A stretch of DNA of 64,000 bases. It comes from CAVQXR01 sp963717955 (lineage in GTDB: Bacteria > Actinomycetota > Thermoleophilia > Gaiellales > Gaiellaceae). Under the pieces are notes generated by a model. That model saw nothing but the letters and a program-made list of their open reading frames with translations, had not been told where the DNA came from and did not search any database. The stretch is from the NCBI GenBank assembly GCA_963717955.1, contig CAVQXR010000001.1:620001-684000 (forward strand), given 5' to 3'. How positions within the stretch are numbered: the first letter of the stretch is position 1; each line of letters starts with the position of its first letter. Positions 1 to 7,667 of the stretch are shown in pieces. Position numbers and translations under genes: made by a program.

Positions 1-207
1 GCTCGGCCGACCGGTAGCAACGCGCCCCCGGGACGGCAGCGCCACGAGCCGCGGAACGCCCGCGGCCGGGGTTCCGCCTCGCGACCACCGACCGCTCGGC
101 AGACCCTGCCCAAAGGTGGGGGACCCTCCTCCCGCTACCAGATTACCGGGACGCGACGCGCGAAACCGTGCCGATTCGTGCCGACTGTGTGCCCGATCGG
201 TGACCCT
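1..207. other. no gene; short GC-rich motif
   Basis: No convincing coding frame is seen. Positions 115-125 carry GGTGGGGGACC in a C-rich/G-rich hairpin-like context. The same 11-mer recurs at 12309-12319, followed in both places by a CCCTCC-type stretch. This may be a weak terminator-like or dispersed repeat sequence. Confidence 0.4.
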
Positions 208-1155
208 TCACGCAGGAGGTGGGGGAGCGGGATCGCCGTCCACCCAGGCGCGGGTCAGGAACAGCCAGAACGCCAGGCCCTCGTACGGACGGTATCGGCG
301 AAACCGCTTCGCGATCGCTCCGTCGGATCTCGTCCGCCCGCCGGTGAGGCCGGCGTAGGTGGGTCGGGTCCAGGAGTCGAGGATGAGGCGAGACGTCCTG
401 CCGAGGCTCATCAGCATCACGTGCGCCGCGGCGTACGGCCCGACTCCCGGGAGCATGAGCAGCCGACGCTCGACCTCGTCGTCGGGGAGCGCGGGGTCCG
501 CGAGCGCCTCGAGATCGAGCGATCCCGCCGCGACGTCCTCGGCGAGGCGACGGAGGTACGCCCCGCGGTACCCGGCGCGGGCCGCGTCGGTGTAGAAGGC
601 GTCCCCGCAGTCGACCATCGCGGCCGCCGTCGGAAACGCCCGCCCCCGCGGGCCCAGCGGGGCAGGGCCGAGCGCGGGCTCACCGAGGTGCTCCACGATC
701 GCGCCAACCATGCGCTCGGTCGCGGCCCATGTGCAGTTGGTCGTGCAGATCGTCTTGACGACGTCCTCGAACACCGTCTGGCCGCGGATCATGCGTCCCG
801 CCCCCGCCGCGGCCCACCCGAGCTCCGGATCGCCCGAGATCCCTGCATAGAACGGTGCGAGGTCCTGATCCAGGCGGAGGATGTGGGAGACGGCGCTCGA
901 GATCTCGGCGGCCGCTGCCCGGGACGGCTCGGGCCCCACAGGCCGCAGCACGACCGTGCACCGTGGGCTCTCGGTCAGGACGACCCGGCGCGGCCGCCCC
1001 CGGGGCAGCGACAGGGTGATCTCGAACGTGCGTTGCCCCTCGTCCACCCGGCCGGGCGGCAGCGCCGGAAGCCCATGGGAGTTGACCGTTCGCCAGAAAT
1101 CGACGGGCTCGCCGCCACCGCCGACGAGCGGGACGTCGAACGCGCCACTATGCAT
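208..1155 (-). CDS. DNA-3-methyladenine glycosylase-like HhH-GPD protein
   Basis: The 315-residue protein fits a base-excision-repair DNA glycosylase of the helix-hairpin-helix GPD superfamily. Residues 235-245 read LPGVGPYAAAH, the HhH motif that grips the DNA backbone, and Asp260 in LILDSW sits where the catalytic aspartate is expected. The N-terminal 90 residues resemble the beta-rich domain of AlkA/OGG-type enzymes. No C-terminal iron-sulfur Cys cluster is visible. The ATG lies inside the end of the upstream cupin gene (8-bp overlap), so the two are probably co-transcribed. Exact substrate (alkylated or oxidised base) cannot be told. Confidence 0.8.
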   Translation of the reverse strand: MHSGAFDVPLVGGGGEPVDFWRTVNSHGLPALPPGRVDEGQRTFEITLSLPRGRPRRVVLTESPRCTVVLRPVGPEPSRAAAAEISSAVSHILRLDQDLAPFYAGISGDPELGWAAAGAGRMIRGQTVFEDVVKTICTTNCTWAATERMVGAIVEHLGEPALGPAPLGPRGRAFPTAAAMVDCGDAFYTDAARAGYRGAYLRRLAEDVAAGSLDLEALADPALPDDEVERRLLMLPGVGPYAAAHVMLMSLGRTSRLILDSWTRPTYAGLTGGRTRSDGAIAKRFRRYRPYEGLAFWLFLTRAWVDGDPAPPPPA

Positions 1156-1558
1156 CCCAGTACTTGCGCTCCCAGGGCGAGATCTCGTAGGAGACTCCGG
1201 GTGTCGCTCCGATCGCCAGCACCGCAGTCTCCGGGACGGCGGCCCGCGCGCCGCGCTTAGCCATCGGGTCGGAGACGAAGACGAAGGTGCCGGCGGGCGC
1301 GTCGACCTCCTCCTCGTCGATGACGAACGTCGCCCGCCCCGACAGGACGACGTAGAGCTCCTCGTGAGGGCTGCCGCCCTCGGTCGTCTCGACGTGCTCC
1401 TCGATCACCCAGTCTCCGGTCGAGGGCCCGATCCATGCGTTGACGCCGAACGCCTTGATCCCGAGGTGGTGGCGCACGGGCCGCCACTCGTACGATCCGG
1501 GCTCGGGCTCGGTCATGGTCGGGATCTCCGACAGGCTCGCGACCCTGTAGGCCGGCAT
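1148..1558 (-). CDS. cupin-domain protein
   Basis: A 136-residue single-cupin protein. The core runs from about residue 45 to 120, with EEHVETTEGGSPHEELYVVL matching the first cupin motif and a PAGTFVFV stretch ending in the second. A metal-binding role is likely but no substrate can be assigned. An AAGGAGG ribosome site precedes the ATG, and a TATCCT -10-like box lies at 1585-1590. It is divergent from hyuA with a 63-bp gap and overlaps the downstream glycosylase gene. Confidence 0.7.
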   Translation of the reverse strand: MPAYRVASLSEIPTMTEPEPGSYEWRPVRHHLGIKAFGVNAWIGPSTGDWVIEEHVETTEGGSPHEELYVVLSGRATFVIDEEEVDAPAGTFVFVSDPMAKRGARAAVPETAVLAIGATPGVSYEISPWERKYWDA

Positions 1559-1607
1559 TTCGACCTCCTTCGCTCGTCGGGCGGAGGATAGCCCAGCTCG
1601 CCGGCAC

Positions 1608-1613
1608 TAGACT
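1608..1613 (+). promoter_or_regulatory. -10 box of leaderless hyuA promoter
   Basis: TAGACT ends 8 nt before the hyuA GTG at 1622. The predicted transcription start falls at or within a base or two of the start codon, and no Shine-Dalgarno sequence is present. The same 8-nt spacing recurs at gltX, the ECF-propeller gene, rlmN and murE. Confidence 0.6.
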
Positions 1614-1621
1614 GCGAGGCC

Positions 1622-3370
1622 GTGGCGATCCTCGGCATCGATGTCGGCGGGACGTTCACCGACGCGGTTCTGCTCGCGGACGGCCGGCTGACCGCCGCCA
1701 AGATCCCGACCACCCACCGGCAGGAGGAGTCGGTGATCGCAGCGGCATCCCTCCTCACCGAGGGGGCGGAAGCTGCCGTGAGCAGGTTTAGCCACGGGAC
1801 GACCATTGCCACGAACGCCCTGCTCGAACGGAAGGGCGCGCGGACGGCGCTCGTGACCACCGAGGGATTCGAGCACGTGCTCCACCTGCGTCGCCAGACA
1901 CGGCCGAGCCTCTACCGACTGTGTGAGGATCACCCCTCGCCGCTCGTGCCGATCGAGCGGTGCTACGGAGTACGCGAGCGAATCGGCCCGGATGGTGTGA
2001 TCGTCCCGCTCGCACCCGACACGATCCCGACACCCGACGCCGAGGCCGTCGCCGTCTGCCTGCTGTTCGCGTTCCGAGACGCGGCGCACGAGCGGCTGGT
2101 CGCGGCGGAGCTCCGCCGGCGCATGCCGGGGACGCACGTCGTCGCCTCGCACGAGGTCGCGCCCGAGTTCCGGGAGTACGAGCGCGCGTCGACCACCGTC
2201 GCGGACGCCTACCTCGGCCCGGTCGTCGGCCGGTACCTTCGTGCCCTCGCAGGGGCCAGTGAAGAGGCGGGCCTGCCGCCGCCGCTCGTCATGCGTTCCT
2301 CGGGGGGCGTCGCATCGGTCGACGAGGCCGCCGCCCACCCGTCCTGGATCCTCGTCTCGGGCCCCGCCGGCGGGGTCGTCGGCGCCGCCCTCGCCGCCCG
2401 GCTGGCCGGATTCGAGAACGCGATCTCGTTCGACATGGGCGGGACGTCGACCGATGTCTGCCTGATCGCCGGCGGACGGGCGGAGCGGACCAGCGAGCGG
2501 TCGGTCGGCGGTCTTCCGATCCGGCTGCCGATGGTCGACCTGCACACGGTCGGCGCGGGCGGCGGCTCGATCGCCTGGATCGACCCGGGCGGAGCGCTTC
2601 GCGTCGGCCCGGAGAGCGCGGGCGCCGACCCTGGCCCCGCCTGCTACGGCCGCGGGGGCGCGAGCCCGACTGTCACCGATGCCAACCTGCTCCTCGGCCG
2701 CCTGCCCGAGCGTCTGCCCGGCGGTATCGAGCTCGATCGCGATGCGGCGCGGTCGGCAATGGGCGCGCTGGATCCGCAGGCGGTCGTCGAGGTCGTGAAC
2801 GCGGAGATGCTGCGGGCGCTCCGGGTCGTGTCGGTCGAGCGCGGTCACGACCCGCGGGAGTTCGCGCTCGTCGCCTTCGGCGGCGCCGGACCACTTCACG
2901 CCTGCGCGCTTGCCGAGGAGCTCGGCGTCGAGACGGTGCTCGTTCCGGCCGCCGCCGGCGTGCTCTCCGCGCTCGGGCTCGTGGCCAGCGAGGAGCGTCG
3001 CGATCACGTCACCTCGTACGTCCGGCCGCTGTTCGACGTCGACACGCTACCTCCGTCGGGGGAGGCCGAGCTCCGGTATCGAGGCCAGTCCTTCGAGCTG
3101 ACCGTGCCGCTCGGCCCGGACCTTCTCGCACGCTTCCACCGCGCCCACGAAGAGCGCTACGGTGACGCGGATCCCGGACGTCCGGTCGAGCTGGTCGCCG
3201 TGCGCACGGCGGACGTGGTCGCCGGCCCCGAGATCCGGCTGCCCGCAGGCGACCCGCTGCACGTCGAGGGCCCAGCGGTGGTCGAGCTCGACGGAGCGAC
3301 GTGCTGGATTCCCGCCGGGTGGTCGGGGACGAGAGACGACAACGCCACCCTCGTCCTCTCGCGGCCGTGA
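1622..3370 (+). CDS. hyuA: hydantoinase/oxoprolinase subunit A family protein
   Basis: A 582-residue ATP-dependent amidohydrolase subunit of the N-methylhydantoinase A / 5-oxoprolinase family. These cleave five-membered cyclic amides with ATP. Residues 5-16 (GIDVGGTFTDAV) and the later FDMGGTSTD are the actin-like phosphate-binding loops, and a GAGGGS loop follows. At 582 residues it is shorter than many HyuA proteins (near 690). The GTG start is supported by the -10 box 8 nt upstream. Its stop overlaps the start of hyuB (GTGA), indicating translational coupling of the two subunits. The actual substrate (hydantoin, oxoproline or other) is unknown. Confidence 0.85.
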   Translation: MAILGIDVGGTFTDAVLLADGRLTAAKIPTTHRQEESVIAAASLLTEGAEAAVSRFSHGTTIATNALLERKGARTALVTTEGFEHVLHLRRQTRPSLYRLCEDHPSPLVPIERCYGVRERIGPDGVIVPLAPDTIPTPDAEAVAVCLLFAFRDAAHERLVAAELRRRMPGTHVVASHEVAPEFREYERASTTVADAYLGPVVGRYLRALAGASEEAGLPPPLVMRSSGGVASVDEAAAHPSWILVSGPAGGVVGAALAARLAGFENAISFDMGGTSTDVCLIAGGRAERTSERSVGGLPIRLPMVDLHTVGAGGGSIAWIDPGGALRVGPESAGADPGPACYGRGGASPTVTDANLLLGRLPERLPGGIELDRDAARSAMGALDPQAVVEVVNAEMLRALRVVSVERGHDPREFALVAFGGAGPLHACALAEELGVETVLVPAAAGVLSALGLVASEERRDHVTSYVRPLFDVDTLPPSGEAELRYRGQSFELTVPLGPDLLARFHRAHEERYGDADPGRPVELVAVRTADVVAGPEIRLPAGDPLHVEGPAVVELDGATCWIPAGWSGTRDDNATLVLSRP

Positions 3371-4854
3371 ACATCGAGCTCCAGGTGATCGGAAGCGCTC
3401 TCCGCGCGACGGCGGAAGAGATGGGCGCGGTCCTGATCCGCTCCGCGTTCTCGTCGAACATCAAGGAGCGTCGCGACTGCTCGACCGCGCTCTTCGATCG
3501 CGCCGGGAGGATGATCGCCCAGGCCGAGCACATCCCCGTTCATCTGGGCGCCATGCCGGAGGCGGTGGAGGCGGTCATGGCCCGCGACCCGGCGCCCGCT
3601 GAGATCTACGCCGTCAACGACCCGTTCACGGGTGGAACCCACCTTCCCGACATCACGCTCGTCTCCCGCACCGAGACGGGGTTCGCCGTCTCCCGGGCAC
3701 ACCACGCCGATGTCGGCGGAATGGAGCCGTCCAGCCTTCCGGCGCTGTCCCGGGAGCTGTTCCAGGAGGGCGTGATCATCCCGCCCGTCCGCCTCGAGGA
3801 CGAGGTCGTGCGCCTACTGCTCGCGAACATGCGCAACCCGGACGAACGGCGCGGCGACCTTCGGGCGCAGATCGCCGCCCAGCGGCTCGCCGAGCGCCGT
3901 ATCGGCGAATTGTGCCTCCGATTCGGGCGCCCGACGGTGGAGGCGGCGATGGCCGAGCTGTTCGCGTACTCGGAGCGCCGGGTCCGGGCGGGTATCCGGG
4001 TGCTCCCCGACGGATGCTTTCGCGCCGATGACGTCCTCGAGGCCGTCGATGGTGAGCTTCGGATCGAGGTCGCGGTCACCGTGGCCGGCGATGAGATCGA
4101 CATCGACTTCGCCGGGACGTCGCCGCAGTACGAGGGCAACCTGAACTGCCCGCTCGCCGTAACGCGATCGGCATGCTTCTTCGTCGTACGCTGCCTGACG
4201 GCGCCCGATATCCCGGCCTCCGGAGGCGCGTACGTGCCCGTCTCGGTGCGTGCGCCTGCCGGATCGCTCGTGAACGCCCGCCTGCCGGCGGCTGTCGTCG
4301 CGGGCAACACGGAGACGTCGAGCCGGATCACCGACGTCCTGTTCTCGGCGTTCGCCGCGGCGGTCGATGTTCCGGCACAGGGGCAGGGGACGATGAACAA
4401 CACGACGTTCGGGAACGATCGCTTCACCTACTACGAGACGATCGGCGGCGGGCAGGGCGCGTGCCCGACCGGCGACGGTCCGTCGGCCGTGCACGTTGCG
4501 ATGTCGAACGCGCTGAACACGCCGGTCGAGGCACTCGAGCTCGCCTACCCGCTGCGGGTGCGACGGTATGCGCTGAGGCTCGGCTCGGGTGGGGCCGGTC
4601 GCCACGTGGGCGGCGACGGTGTCATCCGGGAGCTCGAGGCGCTGGAGCCCTGCCGGCTCTCGCTGCTGACCGAGCGGCGGGCACACGCGCCTGCCGGCAG
4701 GAGGGGTGGGCGTCCGGGGCTGCCGGGTCGGAACCTGCTGAACGGCGAGGAGCTGCCGGCAAAGGTGACCCGGGCGATCGCCCCCGGAGACGTCCTCCGC
4801 ATCGAGACGCCGGGAGGCGGCGGCTTCGGCGAGCCCTCGAGCATCGACCGGTGA
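3367..4854 (+). CDS. hyuB: hydantoinase/oxoprolinase subunit B family protein
   Basis: The 495-residue partner of hyuA, of the HyuB/OplB family that carries the second half of the ATP-dependent cyclic amide hydrolase. Family features include the N-terminal ELQVIGSALRATAEEMGA stretch, NDPFTGGTHLPDITLV and, near the C-terminus, IGGGQGACPTGDG. The reading frame is open further upstream to 3301, but the GTG at 3367 overlapping the hyuA stop gives the expected N-terminus. A cupin gene follows after 47 bp and may belong to the same operon. Confidence 0.85.
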   Translation: MNIELQVIGSALRATAEEMGAVLIRSAFSSNIKERRDCSTALFDRAGRMIAQAEHIPVHLGAMPEAVEAVMARDPAPAEIYAVNDPFTGGTHLPDITLVSRTETGFAVSRAHHADVGGMEPSSLPALSRELFQEGVIIPPVRLEDEVVRLLLANMRNPDERRGDLRAQIAAQRLAERRIGELCLRFGRPTVEAAMAELFAYSERRVRAGIRVLPDGCFRADDVLEAVDGELRIEVAVTVAGDEIDIDFAGTSPQYEGNLNCPLAVTRSACFFVVRCLTAPDIPASGGAYVPVSVRAPAGSLVNARLPAAVVAGNTETSSRITDVLFSAFAAAVDVPAQGQGTMNNTTFGNDRFTYYETIGGGQGACPTGDGPSAVHVAMSNALNTPVEALELAYPLRVRRYALRLGSGGAGRHVGGDGVIRELEALEPCRLSLLTERRAHAPAGRRGGRPGLPGRNLLNGEELPAKVTRAIAPGDVLRIETPGGGGFGEPSSIDR

Positions 4855-4901
4855 CCGTCCGGCCGTCCACCCGTCAACCTGAACCGTCAGGAGGTCGAGC
4901 G

Positions 4902-5264
4902 ATGCCACAGGGAATCACGATCAAGCACGCAGACGAGTTCGAGCACCCCTGGCCGAACTGGATCCTCGTCCGCAAGGGCCTCGGCCTGCAGTCGTTCGGC
5001 ATGAACCTGGCGGTGCTCCAGCCGGGGGACGAGATCCCGGAGCACGACGAGACCGACCGCGATCACGAGGAGGTGTTCGTCACCCTGAGCGGGTCGCCGA
5101 CGCTCGTCGTCGACGGGGTGGAGCATGCGGCTCCCGAGGGCACCTATGCCCGGATCGATCCCCGGCCGAAGCGGTTCGTACGCAACGACTCGACCTCGGT
5201 CGCGCGCGTGCTGATCGTGTCGGCGCCGAGGTCGAGCGGCTACCGGCCGATGGACTGGGCCTAG
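4902..5264 (+). CDS. cupin-domain protein
   Basis: A 120-residue single-domain cupin. Residues around PEHDETDRDHEEVFVTLSG form cupin motif 1 with probable His/Glu metal ligands, and PEGTYARI begins motif 2. An AGGAGGTC ribosome site lies 8 bp upstream of the ATG, which decides this start against the much longer open frame. It closes the hyuAB operon and might act on the ring-opened product or be regulatory; this is a guess from position. The TAG stop lies inside the end of the first 168-bp repeat element. Confidence 0.75.
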   Translation: MPQGITIKHADEFEHPWPNWILVRKGLGLQSFGMNLAVLQPGDEIPEHDETDRDHEEVFVTLSGSPTLVVDGVEHAAPEGTYARIDPRPKRFVRNDSTSVARVLIVSAPRSSGYRPMDWA

Positions 5265-5428
5265 TGCTCCGTTTCAGAGATCGCCTTGCGCTCCAGGCGG
5301 CTGCAACGCGTCGCCATGCGGCGTCCTCGGTCGCGCCCGTATTCACCAATACGGGCGCTCCCTGCGTCCTTGCCTGGCTCGCGTTTCGCGCGCTGGAGCG
5401 TCAAGGGAATTCCGAGACGGAGCACTAG
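5261..5428. mobile_element. 168-bp MITE-like element, copy 1
   Basis: The element is bounded by CTAG at both ends. Its terminal inverted repeats are CTAGTGCTCCGT and ACGGAGCACTAG, extending imperfectly for about 38 bp. The centre is a perfect hairpin, GCGCCCGTATT-CACC-AATACGGGCGC. It matches copy 2 (53329-53496) at 162 of 168 positions by hand comparison. The stop codon of the upstream cupin gene is within the left CTAG. No coding capacity is evident. Confidence 0.85.
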
Positions 5429-5434
5429 CGGTGC

Positions 5435-5992
5435 TCAGAGAGTGGCGCCCTCGAGCTCGAGCAGCGCCTGCTTCCGTTCGAGGCCGCCTGCATAGCCGAC
5501 GAGGTTGCCCCGAGCGCCGACGACCCGGTGGCAGGGCAGCACGATCGGGATCGGGTTGCGGTTCATCGCGCCGCCGACCGCGCGGGCGGCGGCGGGGCGG
5601 CCGATCCGGGCAGCTAGCTCGCCGTACGTGACCGTCGTCCCGTACGGAACGCGCGCGAGCTCCGCCAGGACACCTTGCTGGAACGCCGGGATGCCGTGTA
5701 GGTCGAGCGGCAGATCGAACCGGTCGCGGGAGCCGCCGAAGTACTCGCCCAGCTCCTCGATCGCCTCCTCGACGGGGGTCGCGAGACGGAGCACGCGGGG
5801 GCCGTGGAGGCGCGCGAGCTCGTCGAGCGTCCCGTCGTCTCCCACGTATGAGACGGCGCAGACGCCGGTGCGGGTCGCGGCGACGAGCAGCGTCCCGAGC
5901 GGCGAGTCGGTGAAGTCGAATGCGACATCGACGAGGCCCGCCGCTGCCGCGCGGGCTCGAAACCGGTGATCGAGATCGACCGGGACGGTCAT
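5435..5992 (-). CDS. ogt: methylated-DNA--protein-cysteine methyltransferase
   Basis: A 185-residue suicide repair protein that transfers alkyl groups from O6-alkylguanine or O4-alkylthymine to its own cysteine. The acceptor is Cys154 in PCHRVVGA. The helix-turn-helix region (YGTTVTYGELAARIGRPAAARAVG, described here only in part: residues 117-140) and the asparagine hinge before the PCHR motif are intact. The N-terminal 95 residues form the usual RNase H-like domain. Its ATG overlaps the stop of the upstream ECF sigma gene by 4 bp, so repair and sigma factor are translationally coupled. Confidence 0.93.
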   Translation of the reverse strand: MTVPVDLDHRFRARAAAAGLVDVAFDFTDSPLGTLLVAATRTGVCAVSYVGDDGTLDELARLHGPRVLRLATPVEEAIEELGEYFGGSRDRFDLPLDLHGIPAFQQGVLAELARVPYGTTVTYGELAARIGRPAAARAVGGAMNRNPIPIVLPCHRVVGARGNLVGYAGGLERKQALLELEGATL

Positions 5993-6465
5993 GAAGCGCT
6001 CCTCTCGTGATCACGCCGGAGACGGCGCACTCCGGACGATGCTGCCTGCCGCGCGGCCTCCTCGGTCGACCCGAGCGCGCTCGCGATGTCGCCGTAGGAC
6101 AGGTCATAGCCGTACCGGAGCACGACGGCGGCTCGCTCGGTCGGGGGAAGCGAGTCCGTGAGGCCCGCGAGCTGGACGTGTGGGGGCAGCTCGTCGAACG
6201 TGCCCACCTCGATGCTCGGGATCGGCACGGGCCGCGACCGCCTGGACTCGTCGATCACGATCCGGGTCGCGATCGTGAAGAGCCAGGCTCGTAGGTTCTC
6301 GGCCGATCGGAGGCCCGGATAGGCGCGGAGCGCCCTCAGGAAGGTCTCCTGGAAGGCGTCTTCGGCGCCCGATGCGCCCGCGATCCGGCGCAGGTAGCCG
6401 AGCAGCTCCGGCGCATGGCGCTCGTACAGGCGCTCGAAGGGCGGAACGGGCACGATCCCCATCAT
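5989..6465 (-). CDS. RNA polymerase sigma-70 family (ECF-type) factor
   Basis: A 158-residue protein with sigma region 2 (residues about 10-75, including the DAFQETFLRAL core-binding/-10 recognition helix) and region 4 (about 105-150, including LPPTERAAVVLRYGYDLSY and a following helix-turn-helix). No anti-sigma gene is adjacent. It is cotranscribed with ogt, with a 4-bp overlap, so it may drive an alkylation-response regulon; that is an inference from position. Two 22-bp tandem repeats lie just upstream of its start. Confidence 0.85.
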   Translation of the reverse strand: MMGIVPVPPFERLYERHAPELLGYLRRIAGASGAEDAFQETFLRALRAYPGLRSAENLRAWLFTIATRIVIDESRRSRPVPIPSIEVGTFDELPPHVQLAGLTDSLPPTERAAVVLRYGYDLSYGDIASALGSTEEAARQAASSGVRRLRRDHERSAS

Positions 6466-6478
6466 CCGTTGAAACGGG

Positions 6479-6522
6479 GGCGCCGTGTGATCCGTGAGCC
6501 GGCGCCGTGTGATCCGGGAGCC
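6479..6522. repeat. two tandem 22-bp repeats upstream of ECF sigma gene
   Basis: Units 6479-6500 and 6501-6522 differ at one base and each contain CGCCGTGTGATCCG. They lie 14 to 57 bp upstream of the sigma gene start on the minus strand. They could be operator or promoter elements recognised by the sigma factor itself or by a regulator. Confidence 0.7.
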
Positions 6523-6654
6523 GACGCCCGCGCCGTCGAGCTCGATGGTTGCTCGGCCGCAGCGGCCGAGCGGCCGCGTGCGCCTCGGCGCGGCTCGGCC
6601 CCCGCGACCGAGGGCCGCGCCGGGTTCGACACGGTTCGGCGCCGAACTCGGCGC

Positions 6655-6723
6655 GGTCCGCGCGCCACCCGCGCGTCACGCGCCGCTACGCTGAAATGCG
6701 GGTGGAGGCGCGGGGTGGCCCCG
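6655..6723. repeat. second short dispersed repeat family, copy A
   Basis: About 69 bp closely matching, in inverted orientation, 42918-42986. The central stretch TACGCTGAAATGCGGGTGG and neighbouring bases are identical over 24 bp. The outer arms (CCACCCGCGC and GCGGGGTGGC) are roughly complementary, so the element may fold. It lies in the gap between the DMT transporter and the sigma gene. Confidence 0.75.
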
Positions 6724-6759
6724 GCGCATCGGAGCCGCGACGCCCTCCCCTCCCTCCGT

Positions 6760-7632
6760 CTACCGTGTGGCGCCGATGAGCGCGCTCCCGGCGACGATCA
6801 GCACGGCGGCGGCGACGAGCCGCACGCCGATCGCCTCGCTGCGGCGTAGGACGATGGCCGAGAGGACGACGGCCCACAGCGACTGCGTCGCGTTCAGCGG
6901 TGCGACGATCGTCACGTTGCCGCGGTCGAAGGCCGAGAGCAGGGCCGCGTAGGCCCCCGCGAGGAAGATCCCTGCCGGGAGGAACGCTCGCACCGTTCGC
7001 GGAAGGCCCCGTCCGAGGCCGCGGCCTCGCCGCACGAGCAGCAGGAACAGGAGCAGCGCAGCGGTCGCTCCCGCGAGCGATGCGGTCGCGGCTGCGAGGG
7101 GCGGGACGTCCTCGCTGCGCGTAACCGCGCGCACGAGGTTGTCACGCAGGGCGAAGAGGACTGCGCACGTGAGCGCGAGCACCGCTCCGATCACCTTGAA
7201 CTCCGGGGGTCGACGGCCCTCGAAGGCGAGCAGCGCGCCGCCGACCACGATCAGGAACGTCGCTACCGCAAGCGCGGGCCCGAATGGCTCGTCGAGGAAT
7301 GCGACGGCGATCATCGCGGCGATGAGGGGCGCCGTTCCGATCAGCACCGCTGCTCGGGAGGGCCCTGCGTCGCGCACCGCGAGCACGAACAGGATCTGGG
7401 AAAGACCCGGGATCACCGTACCGATCGCCAGGAAGGGCCAGACCTCGCCGCCGCTCGCATCGGCCAGGTCGCCGGTGACGGTGGCGGCCGCGGCGAGGAA
7501 CCCACACGCGATCGCCGCCGTCACGAGCGGTCCGACGAACGCCTCGGACGCCCGGGACAGCCCCACGCGGACGGCCACGGCCATCGCACCGAAGCACGCA
7601 CCGGCCACCCCGGCGAGGACGAAGGCGGTCAC
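6760..7632 (-). CDS. EamA/DMT-family transporter
   Basis: A 290-residue polytopic membrane protein with about ten hydrophobic helices in two repeats (about residues 1-140 and 150-290), the layout of the drug/metabolite transporter superfamily. The GTG start follows a GGAGACTCC-like ribosome site. The substrate is unknown. It is divergent from the PfkB-type kinase gene with a gap of 35 bp, and the short gap must hold both promoters. Confidence 0.8.
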   Translation of the reverse strand: MTAFVLAGVAGACFGAMAVAVRVGLSRASEAFVGPLVTAAIACGFLAAAATVTGDLADASGGEVWPFLAIGTVIPGLSQILFVLAVRDAGPSRAAVLIGTAPLIAAMIAVAFLDEPFGPALAVATFLIVVGGALLAFEGRRPPEFKVIGAVLALTCAVLFALRDNLVRAVTRSEDVPPLAAATASLAGATAALLLFLLLVRRGRGLGRGLPRTVRAFLPAGIFLAGAYAALLSAFDRGNVTIVAPLNATQSLWAVVLSAIVLRRSEAIGVRLVAAAVLIVAGSALIGATR

Positions 7633-7667
7633 CGCGGAAGGAGTCTCCCGGATGCGAGACTCTCCGG

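Noticed and set aside
5080..5349. Small proteins starting MVNTGATEDAAW at 5.3 and 53.4 kb as a gene family
   Set aside because: They are translations of the 168-bp element; the similarity comes from the repeat, not from conserved protein.
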